A stretch of DNA of 64,000 nucleotides from Bettongia penicillata ogilbyi (GCA_023548195.1 JAJHZJ010000252.1:4228841-4292840), one strand, 5' to 3'. Shown: positions 20,946-32,075, numbered from the stretch's first letter. Numbers and translations: made by a program. Notes: generated by a model from the sequence alone, not told the origin.

Positions 20946-21194
20946 GTTATTTTTTAGTGACATCACCAATCTATTCTTTCAATTATTATCAAATTCTTTG
21001 TTTCTCTTTATAACATGAATTTGATCACATTCTCTTCTGAAGGGAAGGTCAGTGGGCTGTGTAATATGACTTAGGTATCTGTAAATAGCTTATTGAAACT
21101 CACAGGCCAAGGGTTTGAGATCTCGGGAGATAAAAATCTAATAGCCTCGTACGCTTAGAAAATATCATAGCTAGATGGCACAAAGCCCCCCAGA

Positions 21195-21540
21195 CATCTT
21201 AGAATTCAAGGTGCCCCACAAACTTCCTAACTTGGCTTCCTTGTCTTATTTCCCACTGCTCCCATACATGCCCTTCCCTCCATTCCAGTCAGGCCAGTTT
21301 GTGCCCCACCCTCTGCATATGCCCAGCCCAATCCCACTGCCTTATCTTTAGTGTGTTCTTGCCCCACTTATTCCCATTCTACTCTGAATTTCTCTCTTCC
21401 ATGAAGCCTTTCCTTACATATCAATCTACAGTGATTTTATTTTCTTCTCTCTGAATTCCCATCTCATTCACTATCTCTACTGGGTTTTATTGTACTTGTC
21501 ATTTACAGGCAAATACCCAATTAATAAATGATCCACACGC
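21195..21540 (+). repeat. L2 LINE 3' end
   Basis: 'cttatttcccactgctcccatacatgcccttccctccattccagtcaggcc', 'ctcttccatgaagcctttccttaca', 'gtacttgtcatttacaggcaaatacccaattaataaatg' follow the L2 order. Confidence 0.78.
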
Positions 21541-21549
21541 ACCCATTTA

Positions 21550-21660
21550 TGGGTAGCATAATTGTAGACAGAGGCAGCCTCAAACTCAGGAAAACTTGGG
21601 TTCAAGTTCCATCCTTGACAAATGATGACTGTAGGCAAGTCGTTTTAACTTTTTGACACT
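21550..21660 (+). repeat. MIR-type SINE fragment
   Basis: 'gggtagcataattgtagacagaggcagcctcaaactcaggaaaacttgggttcaagttcc' with 'taggcaagtcgttttaac': a head and part of the core. Confidence 0.6.
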
Positions 21661-22594
21661 CTAGAGAGTTCCTAAGTGGCAGCTCTAACTTAAGCAGCTT
21701 GAGAAAAGGGAGCTTCCTCATTGGAGGATATCTATGTCAATAAACTTGCAAGTCCAGTCTAGAATATGCATGTTAGCTCCTGATGCCATAGGAGCCTATG
21801 AAAAAGGGGGAGAGAATTTCCATTCGCATTGTGTTTTAATGTTTATAAGCCATTTTCTTTGGAGAGTCTCTAAGTTCAGAAGGAAAGAAGGAAAAATCTG
21901 GGGAAAATAATCACAGTTTACTTGAATTGGGGTGCAATGTAGAGTTTGGTATAGAAATTTTCTTAACAAAGAAACAGGCAAAAACAGGGAATGGGGAGAG
22001 CAGAGAGTGAGGGCCAAAAATAAATGAATGAACAAACAAAAAAATAAAAATAAAAGTAACTTTTCAGAAGAAGGAAAAGTCACAAGCAAAATAAACTTCA
22101 ACCAGATGAAGGGCTGTATAATGAAAGAGAAAAAAGTATAAAACTATAGATCAGAGTCTGGGTTAAGTGAAGAGAAAATGGAAGGCCAATAGGAACAAAC
22201 CACTGCAGATATAGATCATTAGTGTTAATCGTATTTCTTCCCTTTCTCCATCCCTTTCTTCCTTGTTAAAGTAGGATGGATAGGGAACAAAGAGGAAAAT
22301 ACATGAGAGATTATGGTGGAGGGAAATACATATTTACAGTGATCTGTGAACTGCTTGTTTTATTTTTTTAGAAAAAGTAATCATTATGATATGGTTTTAG
22401 TCTATGATCGATAAGTCATTCATGCAAGTTTCTATTGACATTAGGCTGACTCAGAATATACAACCTTGATAAAAACTGGTGTTGATTTTCTCACCTCCAG
22501 ATAGCTTCCTATCAGCTGAGTACTAGATTTCATGCTGTACACATTTCATAACTTTTCTTTGCATATGTAATTGTGTGCATGTGTTTTATTCTAA
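21661..22594. other. Unassigned stretch
   Basis: No gene or clear repeat. The 101-codon minus frame at 21796-22101 is a Leu/Phe-rich frame over purine-rich sequence without a recognisable domain. Confidence 0.3.
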
Positions 22595-22990
22595 GACAGA
22601 AGTTCTCAAATGCCTTGATCTTTTAAGACCCCTTCTGTTGCTGTTGCTCAGTCGTTTCAGTTATGTCTGATTCTTTGTGACCCCATTTGGGGTTTTCTTG
22701 CTCCAGGTAATGGAGTGGTTTGTCATTTCCTTCTTCAGCTCATTCTGTAGATAAGAAACTGAGGCAAATAGGGTTTAATGATTTGCCCACACAAGCTAGT
22801 AAATGTCTGGGATCAGATTTCAACTCAGGAAGTTGAGTCTTCCTGATGCCAGGCCCAGCATTCTAACCACTGTACCACTTAGCTTCCCTCAAAAGACCCC
22901 TTTATACTTTTAAAAATTCTTGAGAACCCTCACCCCGCAAAGAGTCTTTGTTTATGTGGATCATAAGCAATGGTGTACTGGTAAATGTTT
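22595..22990. repeat. hAT-like nonautonomous DNA element, split by MAR1
   Basis: 'gttctcaaatgccttgatcttttaagacccctt' is interrupted by a SINE. It resumes as 'aagacccctttatacttttaaaaattcttgagaaccctcacc', 'aaagagtctttgtttatgtggatcata'. The order resembles the 'ttctcaaa ... gacccctttacactcttaaaaattattgagg' class of old mammalian hAT (Charlie-type) elements. Family assignment by eye. Confidence 0.5.
22635..22892 (-). mobile_element. MAR1-type SINE with exact 10-bp target-site duplication
   Basis: Full-length antisense copy from the tail 'ttgctgttgctcagtcgtttcag', through 'ggggttttcttgctccagg' and 'cattctgtagataagaaactgaggca', to the head 'ccacttagcttccc'. AAGACCCCTT is duplicated exactly at 22625-22634 and 22893-22902. 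Confidence 0.92.
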
Positions 22991-24239
22991 AACAACAAGC
23001 TGTCTGAAAGGAAGTTATCTATTCCTCTACAGTATGGCACAGCATTCTTGACACTGGGACAAAAGCAAGTCCAATTTGAAAAACAACAGTAATAAATATT
23101 AACTGTTGCTCTAAAGAAAGAATATTTTTGGGGGAAAAAATAATGAAAGAGAGTTGAAGTACTGAGGATTGAAAAGATCTGTGATGGGGTAAGGAGGCAA
23201 GGAAAGCCAGAAAAGCAGATGACATCAAGTTGAATTGATTCACTAAGGGATCAAGATCTGGGGGAGAACTAAGAGATCAAACGAGTACAAGTGAAGAACA
23301 GGTTTTGGGGGAAAAGTGGAATGGCAACAGATTGAGATCAGATAAGGGAATTTCAGGGTTCATGAACATCGAAGTAAAACCCTTGTGAGTGGTGAAGATC
23401 AAGATCTCTGTGGGTAACTGAGGTGGGGAAGAGAAGTAGGTCATATAAAATGAGTTGAGGAACAGGGACATTAGGCTGTTTCAGAGAGTATCATGTATGT
23501 TGATCTCCTCAGATGTAGGGCAGGAGTTAGGGAGGAAAGAAAGACTATCATCCAGGCACTTAACTCTTTGGGGGAAACATTTCTGGAGAGCAGCTCCCAG
23601 AATCTTGAATGAATATAAAAGGAGAAGAGAGATTACTGGGTGACAGTAGTAGACAGAGGACCTGGAATTGGCAATGGGGAGCAAAGGGGATTCCGATTCC
23701 CCAACTTGGACCAGTGAGCCGGGAATTAAGAATGGAAACCAGTGTGGGAAAGAGTGGTCAGGAAAGCTATGTCCTCAGGAAGGCCAGATCTTGGTGAGAA
23801 CCAGAAGATGGAAGGGATGGGAAAGTATTAAGATGAAAACAAGTTTGTACCTATGTAACAGGCATTCCAGAGAATGGAAGGGGTTGGCAGTGTTAGATTG
23901 GGATGTTGAGAGGGTTGGGTGAAATAAGAGAGAGGATGCTAAGGGAAGAATGGATTTAAACCACGATAACCAGGTAGTTCAGAATTGCTGGGATTGGGAA
24001 GGCATTACCAGGTAGGAGTCCATAAATCACTGAGGAAAGCATTCCTGTGGGTTATCAATATCTCTAGGGGTTTGGCTTCAGGATGGAATCTTCTCAAGGT
24101 GTTAGGTAGCAGTTTATAGTTGGAAATCTGAAGGTAGGGGAGGTACAAGAAAGCACAAGAAAGTGGAGCAGATGAACAATGAAGGCAGCATGATACAGAC
24201 ATTTGTCTCCTTCCCAGAAGGCTGATTATCAAATATTCA
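22991..24239. other. Unassigned purine-rich stretch
   Basis: The plus strand is rich in GGAAAG/GAGGTG words over 1.2 kb. Texture is similar at 25780-26140, beyond the L1/RTE block, so the two may be one old sequence split by insertion. No family is recognised. Several 60-80 codon frames have no domain. Confidence 0.3.
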
Positions 24240-24465
24240 AATAAGAATTAATTCAATATTACTTAAAATCTTCACCTAACCAAGGAAAGAAGTTATCCTA
24301 CCAAATCCTTCTGTGAGACAATTATGATCCTGATACATGTACCAAGGAGAGATAAAGCAGAGAAGCTAAACGACAAACAATTCTCTTTATTGACCATCAA
24401 GGTAAAAGTATTAAATGAAATATTAGCAAAGAGATCACAGTGACATGTCAAAAATATTTTATACT
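24240..24465 (+). pseudogene. L1 ORF2 reverse-transcriptase fragment
   Basis: The plus-strand frame beginning near 24298 reads ...ETIMILIHVPRRDK...FSLLTIKVKVLNEILAKRSQ before a TGA. It lines up with the L1 ORF2 segment of pattern 'ILIPKP.KD...N.RPISL.NIDAKILNKILA.R'. Only about 50 residues are readable. The fragment abuts the RTE element on the same strand with no recognisable L1 end between them. Confidence 0.7.
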
Positions 24466-25770
24466 ATGTTGTGAGGGCTTATGGAAAATTATACCAAAAT
24501 TTGGTTGCCCAGAGAAGTTCTTCAGTACTGTACATCAATTTCATGATGACATGTCTGTCCGTTTCTGGATAGTGGACAATGCTCTCATGCCTTCCCAGTC
24601 ACCAATGGGGTGAAACAGGGCTATGTGCTTGTTCCCATGCTTTTGAGCATGATGTTTTAACCATGTTGTCAAATGCTTTCAATGAGGATGAACACGGCAT
24701 CAAGGTCAACTACCATACTTATGGTAAATTCTCCAATTTGAAAAGGCTACAAGCCAAGAACAAAATGGAGGGAGCGTTGGTGCCTGATTTTCTGTTTGCA
24801 GATGATTGTGCACTTAATGCAACCTCTGAAGCTGAGATACAACAAAGTATGGATCAATTCTCTACTGCCTGTGCTAATTTTGGCCTAAGAGTTAACACCA
24901 AGAAAATACAGGGGCTCCATCAGCCACCACCACATCATTCATAAGTAGAACAGTTGGTTACAGCAAATGGAGAAGTTCTGAATGCTGTGGATAAATCCAC
25001 TTAGTTTGGCAGTGTACTTTCTCGGAATGTACACATTGATAATGAAGTTGACACACCCATTACCAGAGCTAGCTCAGTGTTTGGGAGGTTCTGAAGGAAA
25101 GTATGGTAGAGAAGAAGTGTTAGACTGACTACCAAACTGAAGGTTTACAGAGCTGTTGTGCTGACCTTATTGTTGTGAAACCTGTGAAACATGGGCAGTC
25201 TACCAGTGCCATGCCAGGAAACTGAATCGTTTCTATGTGAATTGTTTAGGAAGATTCTGAAAATCACCTGGTAGGATAAGATACCAGATACTAAGGTCCT
25301 TAATCCAAACTAAACTGCCAAGCATTCAAACTCTGCTTCAGAGAGCACAACTCTGTTGGGCTGGTCACGTTGTTCAAATGCAAAACATAGGCTCACCAAA
25401 AAGACTATTTTATGGAGAACTCACACAGGGCAGGTGATCCCTTAGTGGTCAGAAGAAGCGATACTAGGACATTCTCAAGGTCTCTCTCAAGAACTCTCTC
25501 AAAAACTTTGGAATTGATTGTGTGACATGGGAGACACTGGCGCAGGACCACTCAGCATGGCGTATTCGCATCAGAGAACGTGCTATGCTCTATGACCAGA
25601 ACAAAATTGAAGCAGCTCAAAGGAAATGTAGGATGTGCAAATGTTCACAGGGACTATTTGTGCCCAATCTGTGGTAGGGCATTCTGAACTTGTATCGAAC
25701 TGATCAGTCCGACACAATAAAATTGATTTTATCATAATGATGTCATTTTGATCCTCTTCAGGAATGAAGG
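24466..25770 (+). mobile_element. RTE-clade LINE, 5'-truncated, with RT C-terminal half and 3' end
   Basis: The copy starts within the RT domain (REGLWKI-type segment at about 24475) and runs to the RTE 3' tail 'tgatgtcattttgatcctcttcaggaatgaaggaccacaacc'. Coding landmarks are the catalytic FADD box at 24795-24806, a CETW-type segment near 25170, an ARKLN-type segment near 25210 and the 'W...HVV.M' region near 25360, spread over more than one frame with stops. The three other RTE pieces in this window share these landmarks. Confidence 0.88.
24579..24944 (+). pseudogene. RTE reverse-transcriptase relic containing FADD motif
   Basis: A 121-codon open stretch inside the RTE copy. About residues 73-76 are the FADD form of the RT catalytic YADD/FADD box, in the context LFADDCALNATSEAEIQ, followed by the FGLRVNTKK segment. 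The first part is out of frame relative to the motif-bearing upstream sequence. The enzyme is broken by frameshifts and a stop and cannot be functional. Confidence 0.85.
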
Positions 25771-25779
25771 ACCACAACC

Positions 25780-26145
25780 GACCAGTGAGGAGGGTTAGCT
25801 GAGAATTTTGACCCTGACTTTCGGGCTGTTAGGAGAGTAAAGATCGAACATTGAAGGGAAGATCTCAGAGGGAGGAGCAACAGTTGGTTAGAGCCATCAA
25901 AAATGTAGTGATACGACAAGAGCATGAAGTGACCCTACAGAAGAATGAGGGAGAGACAAGTACCTTGCAATGAGCCCCATTGGAGATGTCTGGATACTTG
26001 AGGAAATCAGTTTCCATATGACAGGGTCATACATCTTGATGTCTCCTGGGAAGAAGGAGATATTACCTTGGAAAGTCTGTAAGGGTAGAGCAGAGGTTTA
26101 CACTCCTGGGAATACCAAATAGGATAAGTAATGAAAGAAAAGACA
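25780..26145. other. Unassigned stretch downstream of RTE
   Basis: Purine-rich sequence similar in texture to 22991-24239, with no family recognised. Confidence 0.3.
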
Positions 26146-26149
26146 GGTT

Positions 26150-26392
26150 AGCACAGAGGGTAGAGCTCTGGGGCCTCAAGACAAGAAGACTCATCTTTCT
26201 GAATTCAAATCTGTTCTCAGACCCCTACTAGCTGTGTGATCCAGGACAAGTCACTGAATCCTGTTTGCCTCAGTTTCTTCATCTGTAAAATGAGCTGGAG
26301 AAGGAAATGGCAAACTGTTCCAGTATCTTTGCCAAGAAAACCCCAAATGGAGTCATGGAGAGTCAGACATGACTAAAAATGACTAAAGCACA
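26150..26392 (+). repeat. MAR1-type SINE
   Basis: Complete sense copy: 'cacagagggtagagctctggggcctcaagac', 'ttcaaatctgttctcagacccctactagctgtgtgatcc', 'gcctcagtttcttcatctgtaaaatgagctggagaaggaaatggcaaac', 'cccaaatggagtcatggagagtcagacatgactaaa'. Confidence 0.95.
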
Positions 26393-26559
26393 ACCCCCAC
26401 TCCCAGCCCTTGGTTCCCAGGACTAGAACGAAGGACTATTTCTCACCGTATCCCATTTATTCCACTGAAGGTTATTTTACTCTTATTCATTCCTGCTGAC
26501 TCTGTGATCCCATTCATGGCCTTATATCCCAAGGATGGCAAAGAAAGAAATAGAGTTCC
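26393..26559. other. Unassigned spacer
   Basis: No feature is recognised. Confidence 0.4.
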
Positions 26560-26840
26560 AATGTATCAATTAAGCAATCAAAGTAGTCAGCAAGTATTTA
26601 AGTTCAAATTGCATGGCAGGTACTGGGCTAGGCTCTGGGGATACAATGACAAAAAATTGAGAAGACAAAAAAGCGCTATATTTAGAAGTCTATATAGAAT
26701 GTATACAAAACGGATCTTGTGGAGGAAGGCGCTAACATCTGGGGAGACCAGAAAAGACATCATACAGAAGGTGTTCCATGTGATTAATATTAAAAGGAAA
26801 ATTCTTTGTTTGGGTTTTTGCCTTTATTAAAGAGAAAACT
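26560..26840 (+). repeat. Dispersed 'catttattaagtgcctactatgtgcc' repeat
   Basis: 'cagcaagtatttaagttcaaattgcatggcaggtactgggctaggctctggggatacaatgac' is the same family as at 17.9 and 31.1 kb. The 108-codon plus frame 26504-26830 covers this repeat and is not a gene. Confidence 0.65.
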
Positions 26841-27584
26841 CAGGAAAAAGAAAATTAAGAGGGAGTTTATTAAAAATACATTAAGGCAGAAGTACCTTGA
26901 CAGGCTGATCACTCAAGATCAGCACAGGATTTAAAATAAATGACTTTCATAATATGATAAAGACAATTCTGATAGGCACATGGAGGAGATGGCCATTCTG
27001 TTTTAGCTTCTCCCCAATTTCAATTACCACATCATAATGATATGAGATTAGAAGGCTACTATGTGCTAGCTAACAGGTACAGGATGAATTGCTATGTGCT
27101 GAATAGTAGGAAATATGAAAGCCAAGGGGTAGGATCAAAGTACATGCTTCAGACTGAATGACACCTCCTGCAACAGAGCCTCCCCCAATGGACTAACTCT
27201 ACTCAAAAAACAAGTCAGATTAGAAACAATGGGAATCTACATAAGTTTTAATATTAATTTAGAAGGAAATCAAGTATTCTGGGCTTGACCTGACTCAGGC
27301 AATCTTCTGGTAGTTTAGGTTTGATATTGGAACAAAATGAGACACTCATAGGTCATTCAACAGTTAACAAAGGTAGATATCCTTAGCCATGGCAAGAGAA
27401 GACTATTCAAATGGAGAACCTCTTCAATTTATTCACCTGAGTGAAGATACCGTCATAGTTCACCAGTCAAGCATCATGGCTGCTTTGGACTCAGGTGATG
27501 AAGAAGTGGTGTCAACAGTTTTCGCCCCAGTCCCTTGAGACAACTAAGTCTTGAGTAACTTCTCAAAGAAGAGGGTGTTACTGA
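26841..27584. other. Unassigned stretch
   Basis: No known family is recognised. The segment 'aggctgatcactcaagatcag' at about 26911-26931 resembles 'aggctgagcgctgaagatcag' at about 38463-38483, hinting at an unrecognised shared repeat. Confidence 0.3.
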
Positions 27585-27810
27585 TCATCCCTCATTCTCA
27601 AAGTGACCTTGACATCAAGGGCCTGATGCCATAACATGCAAGTGATTTGAATGTGAGGGAGGGTTGTACAAAGTCACCATTCTTGATTTCTCCTCCTGAG
27701 CCATCTGGGTCCAGTGGCCAGATATAGAGCAGGACAACTGGAGATAGCCCAGGATGCAGTGGGTCTTTCAAACTAAGGTCTTTAACATGTCTCAGGCCTC
27801 TCAAGGAAGA
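27585..27810 (-). repeat. RTE-tailed SINE, copy 1
   Basis: Antisense copy of a short dispersed family: 'catgcaagtgatttgaatgtgagggagggttgtac', 'ctcctcctgagccatctgggtccagtggccagata', 'caggacaactggagatagcccaggatgca'. In sense orientation this family ends 'gatgtcatggtcctcttcgagaatgaaggacaacaac'-like, the same tail as the RTE LINE at 25.7 kb. It has no coding capacity, and the 68-codon frame here recurs in other copies as a by-product. Confidence 0.82.
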
Positions 27811-28074
27811 AACAAACAGCCTGAAGTCCCTAAAGGGAAAGATTAGAATATTTATCCTGCCATACTAGGATAAGGGGCAGAGGAAAAGGGGGTATGCATT
27901 TTCTAACATGGAAGTATGGCGATGGGAGGTGGAGTATCCCATGTGAAAAAGTAGCATAAGCAGCATGTAGAGAGAAACCATGTGTGATAAAACTATAAAG
28001 GTGGAATAGGGACAGTTTGTGGAGAGCTTTAAGCATCAACAAAAGGTTTGCAAAAGCAGTCATAGCAGGATTTT
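27811..28074. other. Unassigned spacer
   Basis: No feature is recognised. A 77-codon minus frame is present without a domain. Confidence 0.3.
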
Positions 28075-28500
28075 ATGGTCATGAAGCATTGTAAACAAAG
28101 TACATGCACAATGATTGGAGGATGGCTGAAAAACCCATGATATAGGAATATAATGAAATATTAGGCAAGAAGTTTTATAATTATTGTAATGTAAGAATCA
28201 TTGTAAGAAAGGATGAGGAGAAGGAGTTCAGAAAATCATAGGATGGTCATATAAACTGATGCAGAACTAACTAAGCAGAACCAAGAAAGCAATATCCACA
28301 GTTACTGGAGCATAAATGAAAAGTGCAAACAGGAAGGTGAACCCTGAGTAAGGGAAAAATGAATGATAATTTCAGAGAAGAAATAACAAAACATACTTCG
28401 TTCACAACAGAGAGATGAGGACCTGCATTGTCCTGTACAGTCAGACTTTTTATTGGATATATTTTCTTAAATGCTTTTCTTTTTGACAAGGAAATGTTCA
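28075..28500 (+). repeat. L1 3'-end relic
   Basis: 'ataggaatataatgaaatatta', 'aaactgatgcagaactaactaagcagaaccaagaaagcaatatccacagttac' correspond to the segment 'gaactgatgctgagtaaaaggagaagaaccagtagaacattgtatacagt' in the clearer L1 copy at 5.37 kb. Confidence 0.72.
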
Positions 28501-28634
28501 ATCTAGGAAATGGGTGGCATCTTCAATATAAAAGTAAAAAGCAGTAATAAAACACATTTTAAAAGAAAGCAGTGGTAGGCAGGGGGAATGGTGGAATAGT
28601 GCTGATGTGATAGAGAACATGTAACCCACACCCC

Positions 28635-28850
28635 TAGACCAGTGATTCTTAGGCTAGGGTTCTTGAACACACACATACAGGTATATACATACACACATAT
28701 ACCCCCTCCATATATATACATATGTATTATGTATACTTATTGACAACAGTATTTTAACATTCTTTATTTGTAATTCGACATAGTTCACTTTCTATATTTA
28801 CAAACATTATTCTGAAAAGGGCACTATAGGCTTCACTAGACTGAGATCAA
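28635..28850. repeat. hAT-type 'gttcttaacctggggtc' MITE, copy 1 (microsatellite-invaded)
   Basis: 'agaccagtgattcttaggctagggttcttgaac' starts it. A CA/TA expansion sits at about 28671-28735. It resumes as 'tattttaacattctttatttgtaat' and 'aaacattattctgaaaagggcactataggcttcactagactg', then is truncated. Compare 43.4 and 52.0 kb. Confidence 0.62.
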
Positions 28851-28871
28851 GAGAGGAAAGAGACAGTTCCA

Positions 28872-28903
28872 CCACACACACACATACACACACATACACA
28901 CAA
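28872..28903. repeat. (CA)n tract
   Basis: Interrupted CA dinucleotide repeat. Confidence 0.88.
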
Positions 28904-30335
28904 GGTTGTGCCTTATCCTAGATCGTCTTAAAGTTAAAGAAATGAGGAAGGAAAGAAGTCAAGAGTTAGGCAGTCTAAGACTGTAAAGACTCTTCGGAGA
29001 TTTAACATCAGCAGGGGACCCTCTATGACCCTCTGCGTTGCTACCTCCTCTTTCTCCTAATGGTCATCTCTGCCATAGAGATTATTTTCTATTACTCTCT
29101 CCTGGAAATTTGTGCTAGTAAAAGTTACTGTGGGACAGAGGATAATGTTTGGAGAGTTTCCAGGAACAACAGGGGCTGTGGCAGAAATGATGTAACTGTA
29201 GAACTGTGGTGACCAGCAACAGCTGGAATGACCAGTTGGTCTGTAGTCATGAGGCTTATGGGTGCCTGGCACCAGACAGTGGCACCTGCCAAAATTATAC
29301 AAAAATCAAATAATTTGTATTTCTCTAAAAGGTATTGTGTGTCCCTCCCCACCATGCTACCTGAAAAGTTTTGTTAATATACTATCGGATGGTCAGTAAA
29401 GCCACACAAAACAATACTGTGAGTCAACTAAATAGCAAAGAAACATCACTTGTGTCAGCAGCAGCTTTCCAGCTGGGGTTATATCCATAAAAAAGTGACT
29501 TCCCATGGATCATGATATTATTATCACCATAATTCATGGAGATATCTCTTATTGGACTAGGCAATGTTTAATGAATAGAAATATTCATCTAGGATTCCAC
29601 TAGAAACTCATCTCTTATGAAGGTTTTTGGCCAAGTGCAATAAAATTGGAAGAATTCATGTCTATCCTAATAGACGAGTGGCCCAGAAGACTAAGAGAGA
29701 ATTGAGATTCAGCCCAGTGTCGCTCTTGCTCCGGCTTCCAACTATTTGTTTCCAAGGAAAGGGGCAATAACTTAGCCCAAGTGATTCCTGTTATGTAGGT
29801 CCTAGGAAAGAAAAACCATTCTAACGCTATTTAGAATTTAGAAATAACCATCCTAACGATATTTAGCAATTAGGGAAGCCCTTAGAAAGGGCAGAACAGG
29901 CTTTGAAACCCCGGGTTGACCCTGAATTGTCACTAACCAACCTGGTTACCCAAGACTCCTCTGACCCCAGCGCTAGCTCATGATACAAAGGCAATTACTC
30001 CTGACTTTCACTTTCTAGATCAGTCCAGCTTTGAACTGAGGAGTGAGCTGGAACTGACCCCGTGGAAGCTGAGAATCAGGCATGAGACAAACTACCATCT
30101 GTTTCCCCAGACTCTTTTCAGCATCCTTCTTGCTTAATCCAAACACCTTTATTCACATTTTCAACAAAACCTATAGGATCTGTGCTGCCAACTTTTCCCA
30201 ATGCCCATTGGGTCTTTGTCCATCTTACATCACTAAGAAAGTTTAGTTAACAAAAGGACATCAACATAAATTATTGATCCTATAAAGTAGATGCTCATCA
30301 TGAAACAACAGCCACATCATTATAATAATAAAAAT
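28904..30335. other. Stretch without a recognised gene or repeat
   Basis: About 1.4 kb without a repeat signature. Minus-strand frames of 81 and 76 codons overlap at 29057-29355 in different phases. A pyrimidine/AG-like 'ttttgtataattttggcag' acceptor-like word precedes them on the minus strand near 29290. Neither frame resembles a known family and no donor pairs convincingly, so no exon is called. Confidence 0.3.
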
Positions 30336-30339
30336 AATA

Positions 30340-30590
30340 AGCTAGCATTCTAGCACTTTAAAGTTTGCATTATATACTTTATATGTTAAATTACTTGCTC
30401 TTCATAATAACCTTGTGAAATAGTGCTTTTATTATTATCATTTCATAGTTGAGAAAACTGAGGCAGACAGGTTAAGTGACTTGCCCAGGGTCACACAGCT
30501 ATAGAATGTCTGAGACAGCATTTGAACTCAGGAGTTCGTGATTTCATTTCCTACTCTCTATCTGTTGTGCTCCCTACCTGCCTTAAAAGA
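30340..30590 (-). repeat. MIR SINE
   Basis: Long, well-preserved antisense copy: 'agctagcattctagcactttaaagtttgcattatatactt', 'catttcatagttgagaaaactgaggcagacaggttaagtgacttgcccagggtcacacagc', 'tttgaactcaggagttcgtg'. Confidence 0.93.
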
Positions 30591-31074
30591 GATTTCAAAA
30601 TAATTCAATGAATTAAATGGAATTTAGTTCAGTCCAATAGAGCTTTATTAGGTGCTTCCACAGAACACAATGCCATTTCTAAAAGATTCGGCGAAGTAAT
30701 AGCTGTGTTGCAATCACTCTATTTGGTGGTTTTGCTTGACTGCTTTGGGGAAGAGTATTTTAAGTACTTGGGTATTTATAGAAAAACATTTGTTGTGTTG
30801 AAATAAAATATATCAGCAACCAACAAAAATAATAGCTGTGGTCAATGAGGGTTTTTCTGATGATGACATACACTGAAAATCTATATAAAAGTTCAATATC
30901 CTATAAGAGACAAAATGCAGGGGATTGGGGGGATAGCTAAGCCTCAGACTTCTTGTATTATCACCGCATCATTTTGCATCATTTATTTAGTTGGAAGCTC
31001 ATGTCATACATTTACTTGTCTCTAATTGTCCAATGAACTTCTGTTTACCTTGTGAGGATTCTTCCTTTAAGTCT
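30591..31074. other. Unassigned repeat-free stretch
   Basis: AT-rich, moderately complex, no repeat recognised. 'aataatagctgtggtcaatgaggg' and 'gtaatagctgtgttgcaatcac' share a short word. No gene. Confidence 0.3.
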
Positions 31075-31325
31075 ACCACAAGCATTTATTAAGCACCAAC
31101 CATATTCCATGCATTCCTCTAAGCCAGGCAGGGGTAGGTATACCAAAAAAAAAAGGCAAAAGATTGTCTCTGCCTACAAGAAGTTCACAGGGTAGCATGT
31201 GATCCATATAGGAGAAACTGGAGATAACCAGCAGAGAGAGATGAGAACATTAATGGGAATCAAGACAGGTTCTTGTAGAAGATGAGATTTTAACTGGGTC
31301 TTAAATTAGGAACTGGGGAAGCCAG
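31075..31325 (+). repeat. Dispersed 'catttattaagtgcctactatgtgcc' repeat, longest copy
   Basis: 'caagcatttattaagcaccaaccatattccatgcattcc', 'aaaaggcaaaagattgtctctgcctacaagaagttcacag', 'gttcttgtagaagatgagattttaactgggtcttaaattaggaactggggaagcc'. The order agrees with the other copies and extends furthest 3'. Confidence 0.75.
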
Positions 31326-31684
31326 ATGGGCAAACCTTTCCTGGCAATCTTCCCTCAGGGTATTCTCAAAAGATCTTTGTTGACATTATACACTTATTTG
31401 TAGCCTAGTTCTGATCCCCACAAAGGGATGCAGCCTTTCTTGAATGGAGTTAGCCTACCAACAATGCTCACTGGGCATAACACTCTTGATAGCCTTTCTT
31501 CCAGTCTTCATTGTTGTTCTATATCTTTATGTTAATGAGAATTACTATATCAAACCACAACTCAGTCGCACTCTGCACAATGCCCCAAGGACCTTCCTGT
31601 TCACCGTACCAATCACTTTCCAAGAGATGCATGGGAGGAATGTTCTCAACGAGTAACATTGGCATTCCATTTTTTCTGCACTCA
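31326..31684. other. Unassigned stretch
   Basis: No repeat is recognised. Two overlapping frames of about 70 codons at 31444-31732 have no domain. Confidence 0.3.
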
Positions 31685-32075
31685 CAGGTTGTTGTTGCTG
31701 TGTTTGTCCTTCATTCTCCAAGAAGACCGTGAAATCAAGATGATGACATGACTTGCAGTTGATTTTGATTTGAGTGAGGGAGGGCTGTGCAAGGTCACTA
31801 ACCTCACTTTCCTCTCCTGAGCCATCTGGGACCATGAGCCTGATATTCATCAGGATAACTGGAGATGGCCCAGGATGCAACGTGAGACCCTGGACTTTTC
31901 AGGCTAAGATCTTATCACATTCTCACTTGGAGTGAGATATACTCAGTCAATGAATAGGCTTCTTTAAATAGTTACTCAAGGGATGGCCCCTTCAATAAAA
32001 AATAAAAAAAAAAAATTAAACTGGGCAGGGAGGATCCTCAGGGTTCCTGGGTAAAAGAGAAACAGTTATTATATA
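31685..32075 (-). repeat. RTE-tailed SINE, copy 2, with extended 5' portion
   Basis: The antisense copy begins at the tail 'ttgttgttgctgtgtttgtccttcattctccaagaagaccgtgaaatcaagatgatgacatgacttgca', passes 'gagtgagggagggctgtgcaaggtcac' and 'ggataactggagatggcccaggatgca', and continues into 'gtcaatgaataggcttctttaa', 'gggatggccccttcaat' and 'aaactgggcagggagga'. The last three blocks recur near other copies and define a longer unit. The 111-codon minus frame at 31545-31880 is produced by this repeat. Confidence 0.85.

Noticed and set aside
29057..29355. Two overlapping minus frames (81 and 76 codons) after an acceptor-like tract
   Set aside because: They are in different phases, with no family match and no convincing donor.
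31545..31880. 111-codon minus frame
   Set aside because: It is generated by the RTE-tailed SINE. Related frames appear in other copies (27598-27804, 58701-58916).
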